A stretch of DNA of 64,000 bases, from contig CAJUQO010000002.1 of NCBI GenBank assembly GCA_910588295.1, forward strand, positions 62,001-126,000, read 5' to 3'. The position numbers and the translations under genes were made by a program. Positions 34,281 through 41,521 of this stretch are shown here, in pieces; position 1 is the first letter of the stretch, and the number at the start of each line of letters is the position of its first letter. The notes below the pieces were generated by a model. It did not search any database. It had not been told where the DNA came from and saw only the letters and a program-made list of their open reading frames with translations. The stretch is from an uncultured Lachnospiraceae bacterium. Lineage in GTDB: Bacteria; Bacillota; Clostridia; Lachnospirales; Lachnospiraceae.

Positions 34281-34556
34281 GATAGAACTCCTTTTTTATT
34301 ACTATATTCCCGATGAAAGATTTTGTGTTACCGGCCGGACAGGCCAGCACTCCTCCCGGGGCCGCGTTGCACGCGGTGCGCCCGGCCCATCCCAACGGAA
34401 AGAGAAACAGCCAGTAGGGGAGCTACTGACTGTTTCAAGGGGAGTATAAATAATTAATAAGGGGTTATTAATTGTAAAAAAGACGCCATACAAGGCAGAT
34501 TCTTTTTTACGTTACAATTATAATACATATTTAAATAAAATGCAATAAAAATTGAT
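34281..34556. other. Structured non-coding region with three consecutive hairpins
   Basis: No gene is visible in this gap. It contains GAAACAG-x-CAGTAG (34404-34416) pairing with CTACTG-x-CTGTTTC (34424-34436) around a GGGAG-type loop; AATTAATAA (34452-34460) and TTATTAATT (34465-34473) around a GGGG loop; and GTAAAAAAGA (34474-34483) with TCTTTTTTAC (34501-34510), enclosing GCC..GGC, which reads as a terminator on both strands. The three directly adjacent stems suggest a small RNA or an attenuator-like leader; direction cannot be decided by eye. Confidence 0.5.
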
Positions 34557-34585
34557 GAATATTCCCACTGTATTTTGGAATAATA
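34557..34585 (+). promoter_or_regulatory. Possible forespore (sigma-G-like) promoter
   Basis: GAATA (34557-34561), 17 bases, AATAATA (34579-34585). It fits the sigma-G -35 (GHATR) and all but the first base of the -10 (CATWHTA). No sigma-A promoter is evident for the next gene. Confidence 0.4.
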
Positions 34586-34623
34586 GCATTGTAATTAAAA
34601 TTTATGACACTGGAGGTAAGAAA

Positions 34624-34827
34624 ATGTCTAAAAATTACAGTTCAGACACCACTGACAAAAACAGAATGAGCAATACTTCCACAAACGAAAGCAACCAGAG
34701 CAATGATTGCCACAACAAAAACAGCAAAAACTCCACAGATAAGAATTCTCAGAGCAAAAACGCCCAGAGCAAAAATGCACAGAACAAGAACAGCTTCTCT
34801 AACGAGACTCAGAACGAGAACTACTAA
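34624..34827 (+). CDS. Small Asn/Ser/Lys-rich protein, possibly spore-associated
   Basis: A 67-residue hydrophilic protein composed largely of Asn, Ser, Lys, Thr and Gln, without hydrophobic segments. It contains repeats of the type S/N-K-N-A-Q (NSQSKNAQSKNAQNKN). I do not recognise it by sequence. Its size, composition and the sigma-G-like promoter upstream are reminiscent of small acid-soluble or other minor spore proteins, but no SASP alpha/beta signature is present, so this is only a guess. GGAGG stands 7 bases before ATG 34624; a longer frame from 34552 lacks such a site. A strong terminator follows directly, making it monocistronic. Confidence 0.7.
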   Translation: MSKNYSSDTTDKNRMSNTSTNESNQSNDCHNKNSKNSTDKNSQSKNAQSKNAQNKNSFSNETQNENY

Positions 34828-34842
34828 AATCGTTCTCCCGAA

Positions 34843-34873
34843 AGATTCCCGGTATATCCGGGAATCTTTTTTT
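34843..34873 (+). terminator. Terminator of the small hydrophilic protein gene
   Basis: AGATTCCCGG-TATAT-CCGGGAATCT, a perfect 10-bp stem, followed by seven T. Confidence 0.92.
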
Positions 34874-34882
34874 GAAAAACTA

Positions 34883-34911
34883 TTGACAAACCCCCGGTAA
34901 AAGAGTATGAT
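34883..34911 (+). promoter_or_regulatory. Promoter of tRNA-Arg
   Basis: TTGACA (34883-34888), 17 bases, TATGAT (34906-34911), 26 bases before the tRNA. Confidence 0.85.
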
Positions 34912-34937
34912 ATGACTGTTGTTTGAGAGAACAGCGT

Positions 34938-35011
34938 GTGCGTGTAGCTCAGCTGGATAGAGCACTTGGCTACGGACCAAGGTGTCGGGAGTTCGAATCT
35001 TCTCACGCACG
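34938..35011 (+). tRNA. tRNA-Arg (anticodon ACG)
   Basis: A full cloverleaf can be drawn: acceptor GTGCGTG with CACGCAC, D arm GCTC..GAGC, anticodon stem CTTGG with CCAAG around the loop CTACGGA (anticodon ACG, wobble A expected to become inosine for CGU/CGC/CGA), T arm GGGAG-TTCGAAT-CTTCT, discriminator G. The 3' CCA is not encoded, so it depends on the cca gene in this window. It has its own promoter and terminator. Confidence 0.96.
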
Positions 35012-35017
35012 GTCAGG

Positions 35018-35047
35018 ACTTGCAGTTTCAGAACTGCAAGTTTTTTT
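35018..35047 (+). terminator. Terminator of tRNA-Arg
   Basis: ACTTGCAGTT-TCAG-AACTGCAAGT, a perfect 10-bp stem, then seven T. Confidence 0.92.
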
Positions 35048-35068
35048 GTTTCAATAATACATGCATCG

Positions 35069-35100
35069 TAAAAAAGCTACTGTCTTTTGTAACAGCAGCC
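35069..35100 (-). terminator. Terminator distal to the HPr-like gene
   Basis: On the minus strand GCTGCTGT..ACAGTAGC (one mismatch) followed by TTTTTTAC. About 160 bases of untranslated sequence with a GCAGCCG-CGGA-CGGCTGC hairpin (35223-35240) lie between it and the stop codon. Confidence 0.65.
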
Positions 35101-35257
35101 TTTCATGGTGAGAAACTATATATTAGAAATTGAATCCGCAGGAAAAAGTATTTTCCGCCGCCGATGGGTGATAGTCCGGCAGCCGCCCATTCCCCGCAGA
35201 TCCAATGGGGTTGGTATTTTATGCAGCCGCGGACGGCTGCCCAGCCGCTGTTCTGGC

Positions 35258-35491
35258 TTACGCTAGGAACGGCTGAATGTCATTGGTAAGAGCGCCCATC
35301 TCATAATAATCCTCCGGCACTCTGAGTTCCAGTACGCGATTCAGATCAATGGACAGGATACCCATCACAGAACGCGCATCCACGCTGTATCTACCTGCTG
35401 CAATATCCATAGATCCCTCATACTTGGAAATCTGTTTCACAAATTCACTTACTTTCTCAATACTGTTCAACGATAATTTGAATGTTTTCAT
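35258..35491 (-). CDS. HPr-like protein lacking the active histidine (Crh-like)
   Basis: A 77-residue protein with the HPr fold pattern: start KTFKLSLNS, helix ending KQISKYEG, then the regulatory helix RSVMGILSIDL. In true HPr the phospho-carrier His15 and Arg17 stand in the loop HARP; here that position reads SIEKVSEF, so phosphate transfer between EI and EIIA is excluded. The Ser of HPr kinase, Ser46 in KSIMG, is retained as Ser41. The same combination defines B. subtilis Crh, a co-repressor partner of CcpA. AGGAGG precedes the ATG, which overlaps a 10-codon upstream ORF. Confidence 0.8.
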   Translation of the reverse strand: MKTFKLSLNSIEKVSEFVKQISKYEGSMDIAAGRYSVDARSVMGILSIDLNRVLELRVPEDYYEMGALTNDIQPFLA

Positions 35492-35520
35492 AATAACGCC
35501 TCCTCAAGCTCTAAAAACAT
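35488..35520 (-). CDS. 10-codon upstream ORF coupled to the HPr-like gene
   Basis: ATG at 35520-35518 with GGGAGG 6 bases upstream encodes MFLELEEALL and stops at a TGA overlapping the start codon of the HPr-like gene (ATGA). The strong ribosome binding site and exact overlap suggest real translation and coupling. A chance frame is possible given its length. Confidence 0.4.
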   Translation of the reverse strand: MFLELEEALL

Positions 35521-35674
35521 CAGTTACCTCCCACGGGAAATTTTACCTCCCCGCTTGCAAGTGTTACTTTATCAAAAAAAACGCCCCCGATACATCAAAT
35601 ATCTTGGACGTTTTCAAATTTCTTATACATATTTCCGGTTTTTAGGAGCTCTTTTTTCTATCTCGCCCTCTGTC

Positions 35675-36916
35675 TCACTCCTCCGCGTCCGTTTCCTGCA
35701 AACTGTAAGTATCCCTGTATTCCTTGGGAGTCAGCCCGGTAAACTTACGAAACACTGTGCTGAAATGGCTCTGTGAACTGAAATTCAGCACAAAGGCAAT
35801 CTCCTGCAGCGTATTGGACGTGTAGATCAGCATACTTTTGGCCGCCTTGACTTTCTCCTCAAGTACATACCGCGTGATCGTTTTGCCCGTGCTCTTATGG
35901 AACAGGGAAGACAGATAGTCGGCATTGACGCAAAAATTCCCCGCCATATCGCTGACCTTAATCTCCGACTGCAGGTTGCGGAAAACATAATCTTTCACCT
36001 TTGTCACCAGCGGATGAGGCAGCTCAGCTTTTTGCTTTTCTTCCACAACCATATCCACCAGCTTGTACTCCGCCTCCCGCATCACGGCCTCCACCTGTTC
36101 CGCCGTCTTCATGGATTCCGCCATACAGATGAAACTGTCGCTGACCGTCAGGGCATTTTCCGCAGCAATACCGCCTTCAATAGCGGCCCGGCTGGCCAGG
36201 GTGATCAGGGAAATTGCTCTATTTTTTGCCTGGCGGAGCTGATCCGCCGCCAATATGCCGCGTTCTCCCACATCCATCTCTGAGATTACCTTCCGCAGCC
36301 CTTCCTTGTCTCCCTTGCTGATGCAGTCCATCTCCCGCCTCTCCATATTGTAAGGCGTGCGGGGCGTTTCTTTCTCCTGATGCATGATCGTAGTTTCCAC
36401 CAGATTCTGCTCCAGACGCTTTTTCATTTCACTGTTCATGAAATTTTTTTCCCACACGTCATCCACGGACAGCTCCTGCCCGGTAATCATATGAAAGACT
36501 GACAGCAATCCGCAGACAAAAAATTCCCGGGAACAGTAGGGAAGGCGGTATCCGTCCGCCGGATCCAAATGGTGGCACCTGATGATTTTCTGGTTCAACT
36601 CCTTATATACGGGCACCAGGCTGACCGGCCCTATAATCATTACCCAGCCCAGATCCATCTGAATTACCGCGCTGATCACCTGATCATATTCATAATAGAG
36701 ATGGGGACAATCCTGCCAGCCATACCCCATGAGCAGCCGAAAAAAATCTGTATCCCGCATGACAGGATCTTTATCATCATCCAGCATACCATACTTCCGG
36801 ATCAGATATCCGCTTTTATCAAATACCCGGATCACCGCGTGCATCTGGATCACCGCCTGGCGCAGTACATAATCCAGATTCACCTCAGCACATCTATATT
36901 CCTTCACTTCGCGCAT
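35675..36916 (-). CDS. AraC family transcriptional regulator
   Basis: A 413-residue regulator. The C-terminal 100 residues are the two-helix-turn-helix AraC DNA-binding domain (IKVSDMAGNFCVNADYLSSLFHKSTGK, then IAFVLNFSSQSHFSTVFRKFTGLTPKEYR). The long N-terminal part of about 290 residues has no Cys/His sensor motif I can name; it looks like a PocR/GAF-type ligand domain followed by a helical dimerisation region common in Clostridia. GGGGGG precedes the ATG. The target is not clear: the neighbours are the HPr-like gene downstream and a divergent DUF421 gene, and the corrinoid methyl-transfer genes lie 1 kb away. Confidence 0.9.
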   Translation of the reverse strand: MREVKEYRCAEVNLDYVLRQAVIQMHAVIRVFDKSGYLIRKYGMLDDDKDPVMRDTDFFRLLMGYGWQDCPHLYYEYDQVISAVIQMDLGWVMIIGPVSLVPVYKELNQKIIRCHHLDPADGYRLPYCSREFFVCGLLSVFHMITGQELSVDDVWEKNFMNSEMKKRLEQNLVETTIMHQEKETPRTPYNMERREMDCISKGDKEGLRKVISEMDVGERGILAADQLRQAKNRAISLITLASRAAIEGGIAAENALTVSDSFICMAESMKTAEQVEAVMREAEYKLVDMVVEEKQKAELPHPLVTKVKDYVFRNLQSEIKVSDMAGNFCVNADYLSSLFHKSTGKTITRYVLEEKVKAAKSMLIYTSNTLQEIAFVLNFSSQSHFSTVFRKFTGLTPKEYRDTYSLQETDAEE

Positions 36917-36940
36917 ACATGCCCCCCTTTCTCCTGCCTT

Positions 36941-36970
36941 ATCCTATCATATTCACCTATTTTATGTAAA
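36941..36970 (-). promoter_or_regulatory. Candidate promoter of the AraC regulator
   Basis: On the minus strand TTTACA (36970-36965), 18 bases, TAGGAT (36946-36941), preceded by TGA as in extended -10 promoters. Confidence 0.45.
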
Positions 36971-37068
36971 CCAGAAATTGATTTTCCATACATATTTTTT
37001 TTATCCCCGCAAAAACTATTCCCAAAATGCAGTCATCCCCTAACAACATTTTCCAAAGGAGGCACCTT

Positions 37069-37779
37069 ATGCTTGATTATATTAACCTGCTCTGGCAGAC
37101 ACTGTTGTCATTTATTGTACTGTTCATCCTGACAAAGATGATCGGTTATCGACAGATCTCACAGCTCAGCCTGTTCGACTACATTAACGGCATTACGATC
37201 GGCTCCATCGCCGCAGAGATGGCTACTGAACTGGAATCCAACCCCGTGTTTCCCCTGACCGCCATGGTACTCTACGGGATCTTCACCATTATCGTCTCCC
37301 GGCTGACCGCCAAATCCATCAAGGCCCGGCGTTTTATCACCGGCGAACCGATGATCCTGCTGAATAACGGATTAATTTATAAAAAAAATCTTGTCAAAGC
37401 CCGTATGAACCTAAACGAATTTCTGGAAGAATGCCGGATCAGCGGTTATTTTTCCGTGTCAGACCTGCAGACGGCTATTCTGGAGAGCAACGGCAAAATC
37501 AGTTTTATACCCAAAGCAGATAAAAAGCCCCTGACACCGGAAGATATGAACCTTTCGCCGGAACAGGAGTATCTGAATGCCAATGTGATTCTCGACGGAC
37601 ACATTATGGAAAAGAATCTGCGCCATGCGGGAAAAGACAGGAACTGGTTGGATAAGAAACTGAAAGGCTACGGCGTAAACGGTCCCGAAGAAGTCCTGCT
37701 GGCCACCCACCAAGCACCGGATGATCTGCAGGTATATCCACAAAACGCGGGCGAAGATCCCTCGGATATCCTGGATTGA
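37069..37779 (+). CDS. DUF421 (YetF-type) membrane protein
   Basis: A 236-residue protein with three N-terminal membrane helices (about residues 8-80; MIGYRQISQLSLFDYINGITIGSIAAEMA is the family signature) and a cytoplasmic YetF-type C-terminal domain with EPMILLNNGLIYKKNL and RISGYFSVSDLQTAILE. B. subtilis paralogues such as YetF and SpoVAE-associated YdfS relatives are of unknown activity; a link with spore coat or germination exists for some. AAAGGAGG is 6 bases before ATG 37069; an in-frame Met at 37027 has no ribosome binding site. Monocistronic, ending at a terminator. Confidence 0.88.
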   Translation: MLDYINLLWQTLLSFIVLFILTKMIGYRQISQLSLFDYINGITIGSIAAEMATELESNPVFPLTAMVLYGIFTIIVSRLTAKSIKARRFITGEPMILLNNGLIYKKNLVKARMNLNEFLEECRISGYFSVSDLQTAILESNGKISFIPKADKKPLTPEDMNLSPEQEYLNANVILDGHIMEKNLRHAGKDRNWLDKKLKGYGVNGPEEVLLATHQAPDDLQVYPQNAGEDPSDILD

Positions 37780-37835
37780 CAGGATTCTCCCCAAAAATAT
37801 CCCGTTCCTGCTATACCCGCGAGTATAAAAACACC

Positions 37836-37870
37836 GAAAAAGGGCTGCTTACCAGGAGCAGCCCTTCTTA
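37836..37870. terminator. Terminator after the DUF421 gene
   Basis: AAGGGCTGCT-TACCAGG-AGCAGCCCTT, 10-bp stem, with A and T tracts on both sides; usable in both directions. Confidence 0.8.
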
Positions 37871-37884
37871 TGTTTGATTATGCA

Positions 37885-37909
37885 GAAAACCTGCCGATGG
37901 CAGGTTTTC
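37885..37909 (-). terminator. Terminator after the corrinoid protein gene
   Basis: GAAAACCTGCC-GAT-GGCAGGTTTTC, perfect 11-bp stem, 20 bases past the stop codon of the gene ending at 37930. Confidence 0.7.
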
Positions 37910-37929
37910 CATATAGAAGTAAGAAACAA

Positions 37930-38568
37930 TTAAGCGCCAACCAAAGATTTTGCCAGAGTAGCTGCGGAAGCGGCATCCTCGGAATAGCCGTCTGCGCCGA
38001 TCTCGTCAGCAAATGCCTGGGTGATCGGAGCGCCGCCAACCATAATCTTAACATCCTTGCGGAAGTCTTCGGCATTGATAGCAGCAACGGTGTCCCTCAG
38101 GGACGGCATTGTGGTTGTCAACAAAGCGGACAGGCAGATAACCTTTGTGTCCGGATTCTCTTTGTAGGTTTCAATAATCTTCTCGATCGGAACGTCCACG
38201 CCCAGGTCGATAACCTCAAAACCAGCGGACTCGATCATCATAGCTACCAGGTTCTTACCGATATCATGCAGATCGCCTGCAACGGTAGCAATGATCAGTT
38301 TGCCCAGAGCGCCTGTGGAACCGGAGCCAAGGTGGGGTTTCAGAACCTCAACACCCTTCTTCATAGCCCTTGCCGCTACCAGCATCTCGGGAACGAAGAT
38401 CTCATTGTTTTTGAATTTCTCACCAACTACGGCCATAGCGTCGATCATACCTTTGTTCAGGATTTCAGTCGGGTCTTCGCCTGCGTCAATGGCTGCCTGT
38501 ACGGCAGGGCCTACCAATTTCGCTTTACCTTTTTCGATCAATGCTGCAACTTCATCAATTTTGGACAT
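37930..38568 (-). CDS. Corrinoid (B12-binding) protein of a methyltransferase system
   Basis: A 212-residue methyl carrier of the MtbC/MttC/MtgC type. The N-terminal 85 residues are the helical cap domain (EILNKGMIDAMAVVGEKF), and the rest is the Rossmann-like cobalamin domain with the lower-ligand motif GDLHDIGKNLV (His101 as cobalt ligand) and later VGGAP for the nucleotide tail. It carries a methyl group on cobalt between a substrate methyltransferase and the tetrahydrofolate enzyme. GGAGG precedes the ATG. It lies 81 bases after the methyl-THF methyltransferase gene and is probably in its transcript; the reductive activator is encoded just upstream. Confidence 0.94.
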   Translation of the reverse strand: MSKIDEVAALIEKGKAKLVGPAVQAAIDAGEDPTEILNKGMIDAMAVVGEKFKNNEIFVPEMLVAARAMKKGVEVLKPHLGSGSTGALGKLIIATVAGDLHDIGKNLVAMMIESAGFEVIDLGVDVPIEKIIETYKENPDTKVICLSALLTTTMPSLRDTVAAINAEDFRKDVKIMVGGAPITQAFADEIGADGYSEDAASAATLAKSLVGA

Positions 38569-38649
38569 TTTGTTTTCCTCCGCTTTTTTAATTTATTTTA
38601 AACAGACAGTCCTCATTGCCCGTTTAAATCATAGCCAATTATGTACTGC

Positions 38650-39456
38650 TTATTTTTTTACCGGACCGATCAATCCCTCACGGTACGCATCAATGTATTC
38701 CATGCAGTAGTCATCCAGCCCCAGCAGCGCCTCTGTGGCATAGATCAATCCCAGCAGGTCACGGTTCGTCGGGTCAAGGATACCGCTGTCAAGACCTGCT
38801 TTCATAGCCAGGACAGTGAAGCCCATATTGATCAGCTTACGTACCGGCAGATTGAAAGAAATATTGCTGATAGCAGCCGTGATGTGGATCTCCGGATACT
38901 GTCCGCGGATCGTACTGATCACTTCCTCGATCATGGCGATACCATCCTCAGATGTGCACAGCATCTCGATCAGGGGATCGATATGAATACGGCTCGGAGC
39001 GATACCATACTCTTTGGCTTTGGCCATCAGTTTGTCAAATACTTTGAGCCTGTCCGCCGCGCATTTCGGAATACCGGTATCATCGGACAACAGTGCGATC
39101 ACTTCCCATTTTGTATCCGCGATGGCCGGGAACAGCACGTCCACCTTGTCGCCCTCCATGGAAACGGAATTGATCAGGCCTTCCCGTTTGCAGTACGGGA
39201 ATACTTCCTGCAATACTTTGGGGCTGGGGCTGTCCACCGAGATCGGGAGATCGGTAACTTCCTGAATGCAGTCGATCATCCACTTTAAGGTCTCGACCTC
39301 CACATCCTCCTCTACGGATGCGCAGCAGTCGATATATGTAGCGCCTGCCTCAGCCTGAGCAACGGCTCTTGCCTTGATGAACTCCGCGTCCCGCTCGGCA
39401 ATCGCTTTTGCCACGGACGGAATGGAGCCGTTGATCTTCTCACCAATAATAATCAT
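38650..39456 (-). CDS. Methyltetrahydrofolate:corrinoid methyltransferase
   Basis: A 268-residue pterin-binding (DHPS-like TIM barrel) methyltransferase, similar in layout to AcsE, MtvC-partner and OdmD-type enzymes that move a methyl group between Co-bound corrinoid and tetrahydrofolate. The start MIIIGEKINGSIPSV, the ligand Asp in YIDCCAS, SVDSPSP and the NISFNLP loop are family landmarks. ATG 39456 is 10 bases after AGGAGG; a longer frame to 39519 lies over the promoter at 39488-39516. Linked to the corrinoid protein gene downstream, and to the RACo-type activator upstream. Confidence 0.93.
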   Translation of the reverse strand: MIIIGEKINGSIPSVAKAIAERDAEFIKARAVAQAEAGATYIDCCASVEEDVEVETLKWMIDCIQEVTDLPISVDSPSPKVLQEVFPYCKREGLINSVSMEGDKVDVLFPAIADTKWEVIALLSDDTGIPKCAADRLKVFDKLMAKAKEYGIAPSRIHIDPLIEMLCTSEDGIAMIEEVISTIRGQYPEIHITAAISNISFNLPVRKLINMGFTVLAMKAGLDSGILDPTNRDLLGLIYATEALLGLDDYCMEYIDAYREGLIGPVKK

Positions 39457-39487
39457 TGTGCAAAAACCTCCTAAACAATATATGGCT

Positions 39488-39516
39488 ATCATAGCACAAA
39501 ACTTTTCTGCCGTAAA
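39488..39516 (-). promoter_or_regulatory. Promoter of the methyltransferase-corrinoid protein unit
   Basis: On the minus strand TTTACG (39516-39511), 17 bases, TATGAT (39493-39488), preceded by TGC as in extended -10 promoters. No cobalamin riboswitch is visible in the short leader. Confidence 0.7.
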
Positions 39517-39612
39517 CAAAAATCTAAGATTTTCGCACTCTTTTTTATTTCTTTTTTACAGGTGTTTTGTACGAATCACACAAACGCATTTCTATGGATA
39601 TAAATGGAAAAC

Positions 39613-41391
39613 TCACTCCTCATCGGTCAGAAACATCAGTTCATCCAGATATGTATCATTAAAATCCGGGTCGGCGGCCAGTTCAAGGAACTCCACCTGT
39701 CGGATCAGCCCGTCGCAGCGGTCGTATTCTGCCTCGTTCAGCACGGCGATCTTGGCCCCCTCACCGGCCGCGTTACCGATCATACGGATCTTACCCGCCA
39801 GCTCCTGGGGGATCAGTCCGATCCGGCACGCGCTCTCGGCCTTCATATAATTTCCGAAAGCACCGGCAATCATAACATCCTCAATACCGGAAACCGGAAT
39901 GCCCATTTTCCCGCACAGCAGGATCACGCCTGCGGCTATAGCCGCTTTGGCCTGCTGCACCTCGCCGATATCTTTCTGGCTGATATAAACTTTTTCCGTG
40001 ATAGAGAAAGCATTTTTGCCGCCAATCTTGATGATCCGATCTTTATTGGCCCGGGCATATTCGTTCTCCAGCTCGTCCGGATCCATCAGACGGCCTGTGT
40101 CCTCCAGAAATCCCTCATTCAGCAGCATGGCCACCACGTCCATCAGACCGGAGCCGCAGATACCGACGGCCTCGCCCCCGCCGATGGTGCTGTAGACCAC
40201 CCGCCCTTCTTCCATATGAATATGATCCACAGCGCCGAGAGCTCCCCGCATACCGCACTCGATCTTGGCTCCCTCAAAAGCCGGACCCGCGGCGGTGGAG
40301 CAAGTGATCATCCTGTCCTTATTGCCCAGCACCATCTCGCCGTTTGTGCCGATATCAATCATCAGGGACATTTTGTCCCTGTGGTCAAAATCCGATGCCA
40401 GCAGACAGCCCACGGTATCGGCCCCCACAAAGCCTGCAATATTGGGCAGCATCAGTACCTGCCCCTCCGGATGGATGAAAAGCTGCACCTCAGACGCTTT
40501 TAATAGTATACTCTCCCGTGAGGCCGGATTATAAGGGGCATGAACCAGGGAATCCGGAGAGATATTCAGGAACAGGTGGTTCATGCAGGTATTGCCCACA
40601 ATGGCCACCTGCCAGATATCCGTCCGGCCGATCCCGCCCTTCTCGGCCAGCTCGCCCAGCATTTCGTCCAGGGCTCCGCGGATCACCCGGCTCATCTCAT
40701 CGCCGCTCCCCGCTTTCAGCACATAATCGCTCCTGGCAATCACATCCGCGCCAAACTGGGACTGGGGATTCAGGCGGCTGGTTACGCACAGTTCCTTTCC
40801 GCCCGCCCCATCCAGCAGGTATCCCACCACCGAAGTGGTACCGATATCGAAGGCCGCCAGATAGAGCCTTTTGCCTGGTTCCGCCAACGCCAGCACTCTG
40901 TTTTTACACAGAACAGCCTCCCCCTCATAATCATGGGCTTCCATAAAGGCATAGACCCCGGAGATCACCGCCGGGGAGGCCGTAAACTCCTCCGCCTTCC
41001 TGCCTGTGGCCCGCTCCAGGGCCATCTTCAAAAGCTCCCACTCGGAATAGCTCTCACCCACCTTGCAGCGCTCCATCTTTATTGCCGTCCTCTGGATCAT
41101 GGGCATTACCGGGATATCCCTCTCAATCCCCTCAGTCAGCAGGCTGTGGCCGGTGGCTTTCAGGGAGGTATCCACCTCCATATCGCAGTCCACATAAATC
41201 TGGCATGCCTTCTGCACCCCGTTATACTTCTTACTGCGAACCTTCACCAGACACTTCCCGCAGGTTCCTCTGCCTCCGCAGGGCGCATCCGGCGCTGCCT
41301 GAGCCCGGATCAGGGCCGCCAGCAGAGTCTCCGTATCCGCCGCCTGAAAATTCCGTCTTTCCTTTGTCAAGGTAATTATATGTTCGGCCAT
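39613..41391 (-). CDS. RACo-type reductive activator of corrinoid proteins (2Fe-2S, ASKHA ATPase)
   Basis: A 592-residue ATP-dependent enzyme that restores inactive Co(II) corrinoid to Co(I). Residues 1-90 are a 2Fe-2S ferredoxin-like domain with Cys38, Cys44 and Cys47 (APCGGRGTCGKC) and Cys63 as likely ligands; the linker leads to an ASKHA fold (DUF4445) with phosphate loops DIGTTSVVG (about 182) and DIGTNGEMVLG, and the C-terminal VMIAGAFGNYM. GGAGG precedes the ATG. It is followed by 156 bases with the promoter of the methyltransferase, so it forms a separate or partly separate unit. Confidence 0.93.
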   Translation of the reverse strand: MAEHIITLTKERRNFQAADTETLLAALIRAQAAPDAPCGGRGTCGKCLVKVRSKKYNGVQKACQIYVDCDMEVDTSLKATGHSLLTEGIERDIPVMPMIQRTAIKMERCKVGESYSEWELLKMALERATGRKAEEFTASPAVISGVYAFMEAHDYEGEAVLCKNRVLALAEPGKRLYLAAFDIGTTSVVGYLLDGAGGKELCVTSRLNPQSQFGADVIARSDYVLKAGSGDEMSRVIRGALDEMLGELAEKGGIGRTDIWQVAIVGNTCMNHLFLNISPDSLVHAPYNPASRESILLKASEVQLFIHPEGQVLMLPNIAGFVGADTVGCLLASDFDHRDKMSLMIDIGTNGEMVLGNKDRMITCSTAAGPAFEGAKIECGMRGALGAVDHIHMEEGRVVYSTIGGGEAVGICGSGLMDVVAMLLNEGFLEDTGRLMDPDELENEYARANKDRIIKIGGKNAFSITEKVYISQKDIGEVQQAKAAIAAGVILLCGKMGIPVSGIEDVMIAGAFGNYMKAESACRIGLIPQELAGKIRMIGNAAGEGAKIAVLNEAEYDRCDGLIRQVEFLELAADPDFNDTYLDELMFLTDEE

Positions 41392-41481
41392 GGTCTTCCT
41401 CCGTTTTTTGTTTATATTTTAACATGCTTTCCGCAATAATACTACGGCATTTGTACAATTTTAGGCCGGTAAGTTTATGCA

Positions 41482-41511
41482 CAAAAAAAGCCGGCATAAC
41501 CGACTTTTTTT
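41482..41511 (-). terminator. Terminator of the GH13 gene
   Basis: On the minus strand AGTCGG-TTAT(G)-CCGGCT followed by seven T, 10 bases past the stop codon. Confidence 0.8.
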
Positions 41512-41521
41512 GCCATCTATA

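Noticed and set aside
34404..34473. CsrA-type binding sites in the G-rich loops
   Set aside because: The loops read GGGG or AGGGGA and do not contain a proper ANGGA core in a hairpin loop of the usual size.
36569..37132. 187-codon plus-strand frame over the AraC gene and its upstream region
   Set aside because: Antisense to the regulator for most of its length and out of frame with the DUF421 gene, which has a clear start at 37069.
39457..39612. Possible cobalamin riboswitch before the methyltransferase gene
   Set aside because: The leader after the promoter is only about 25 bases and no B12-box-like sequence is visible.
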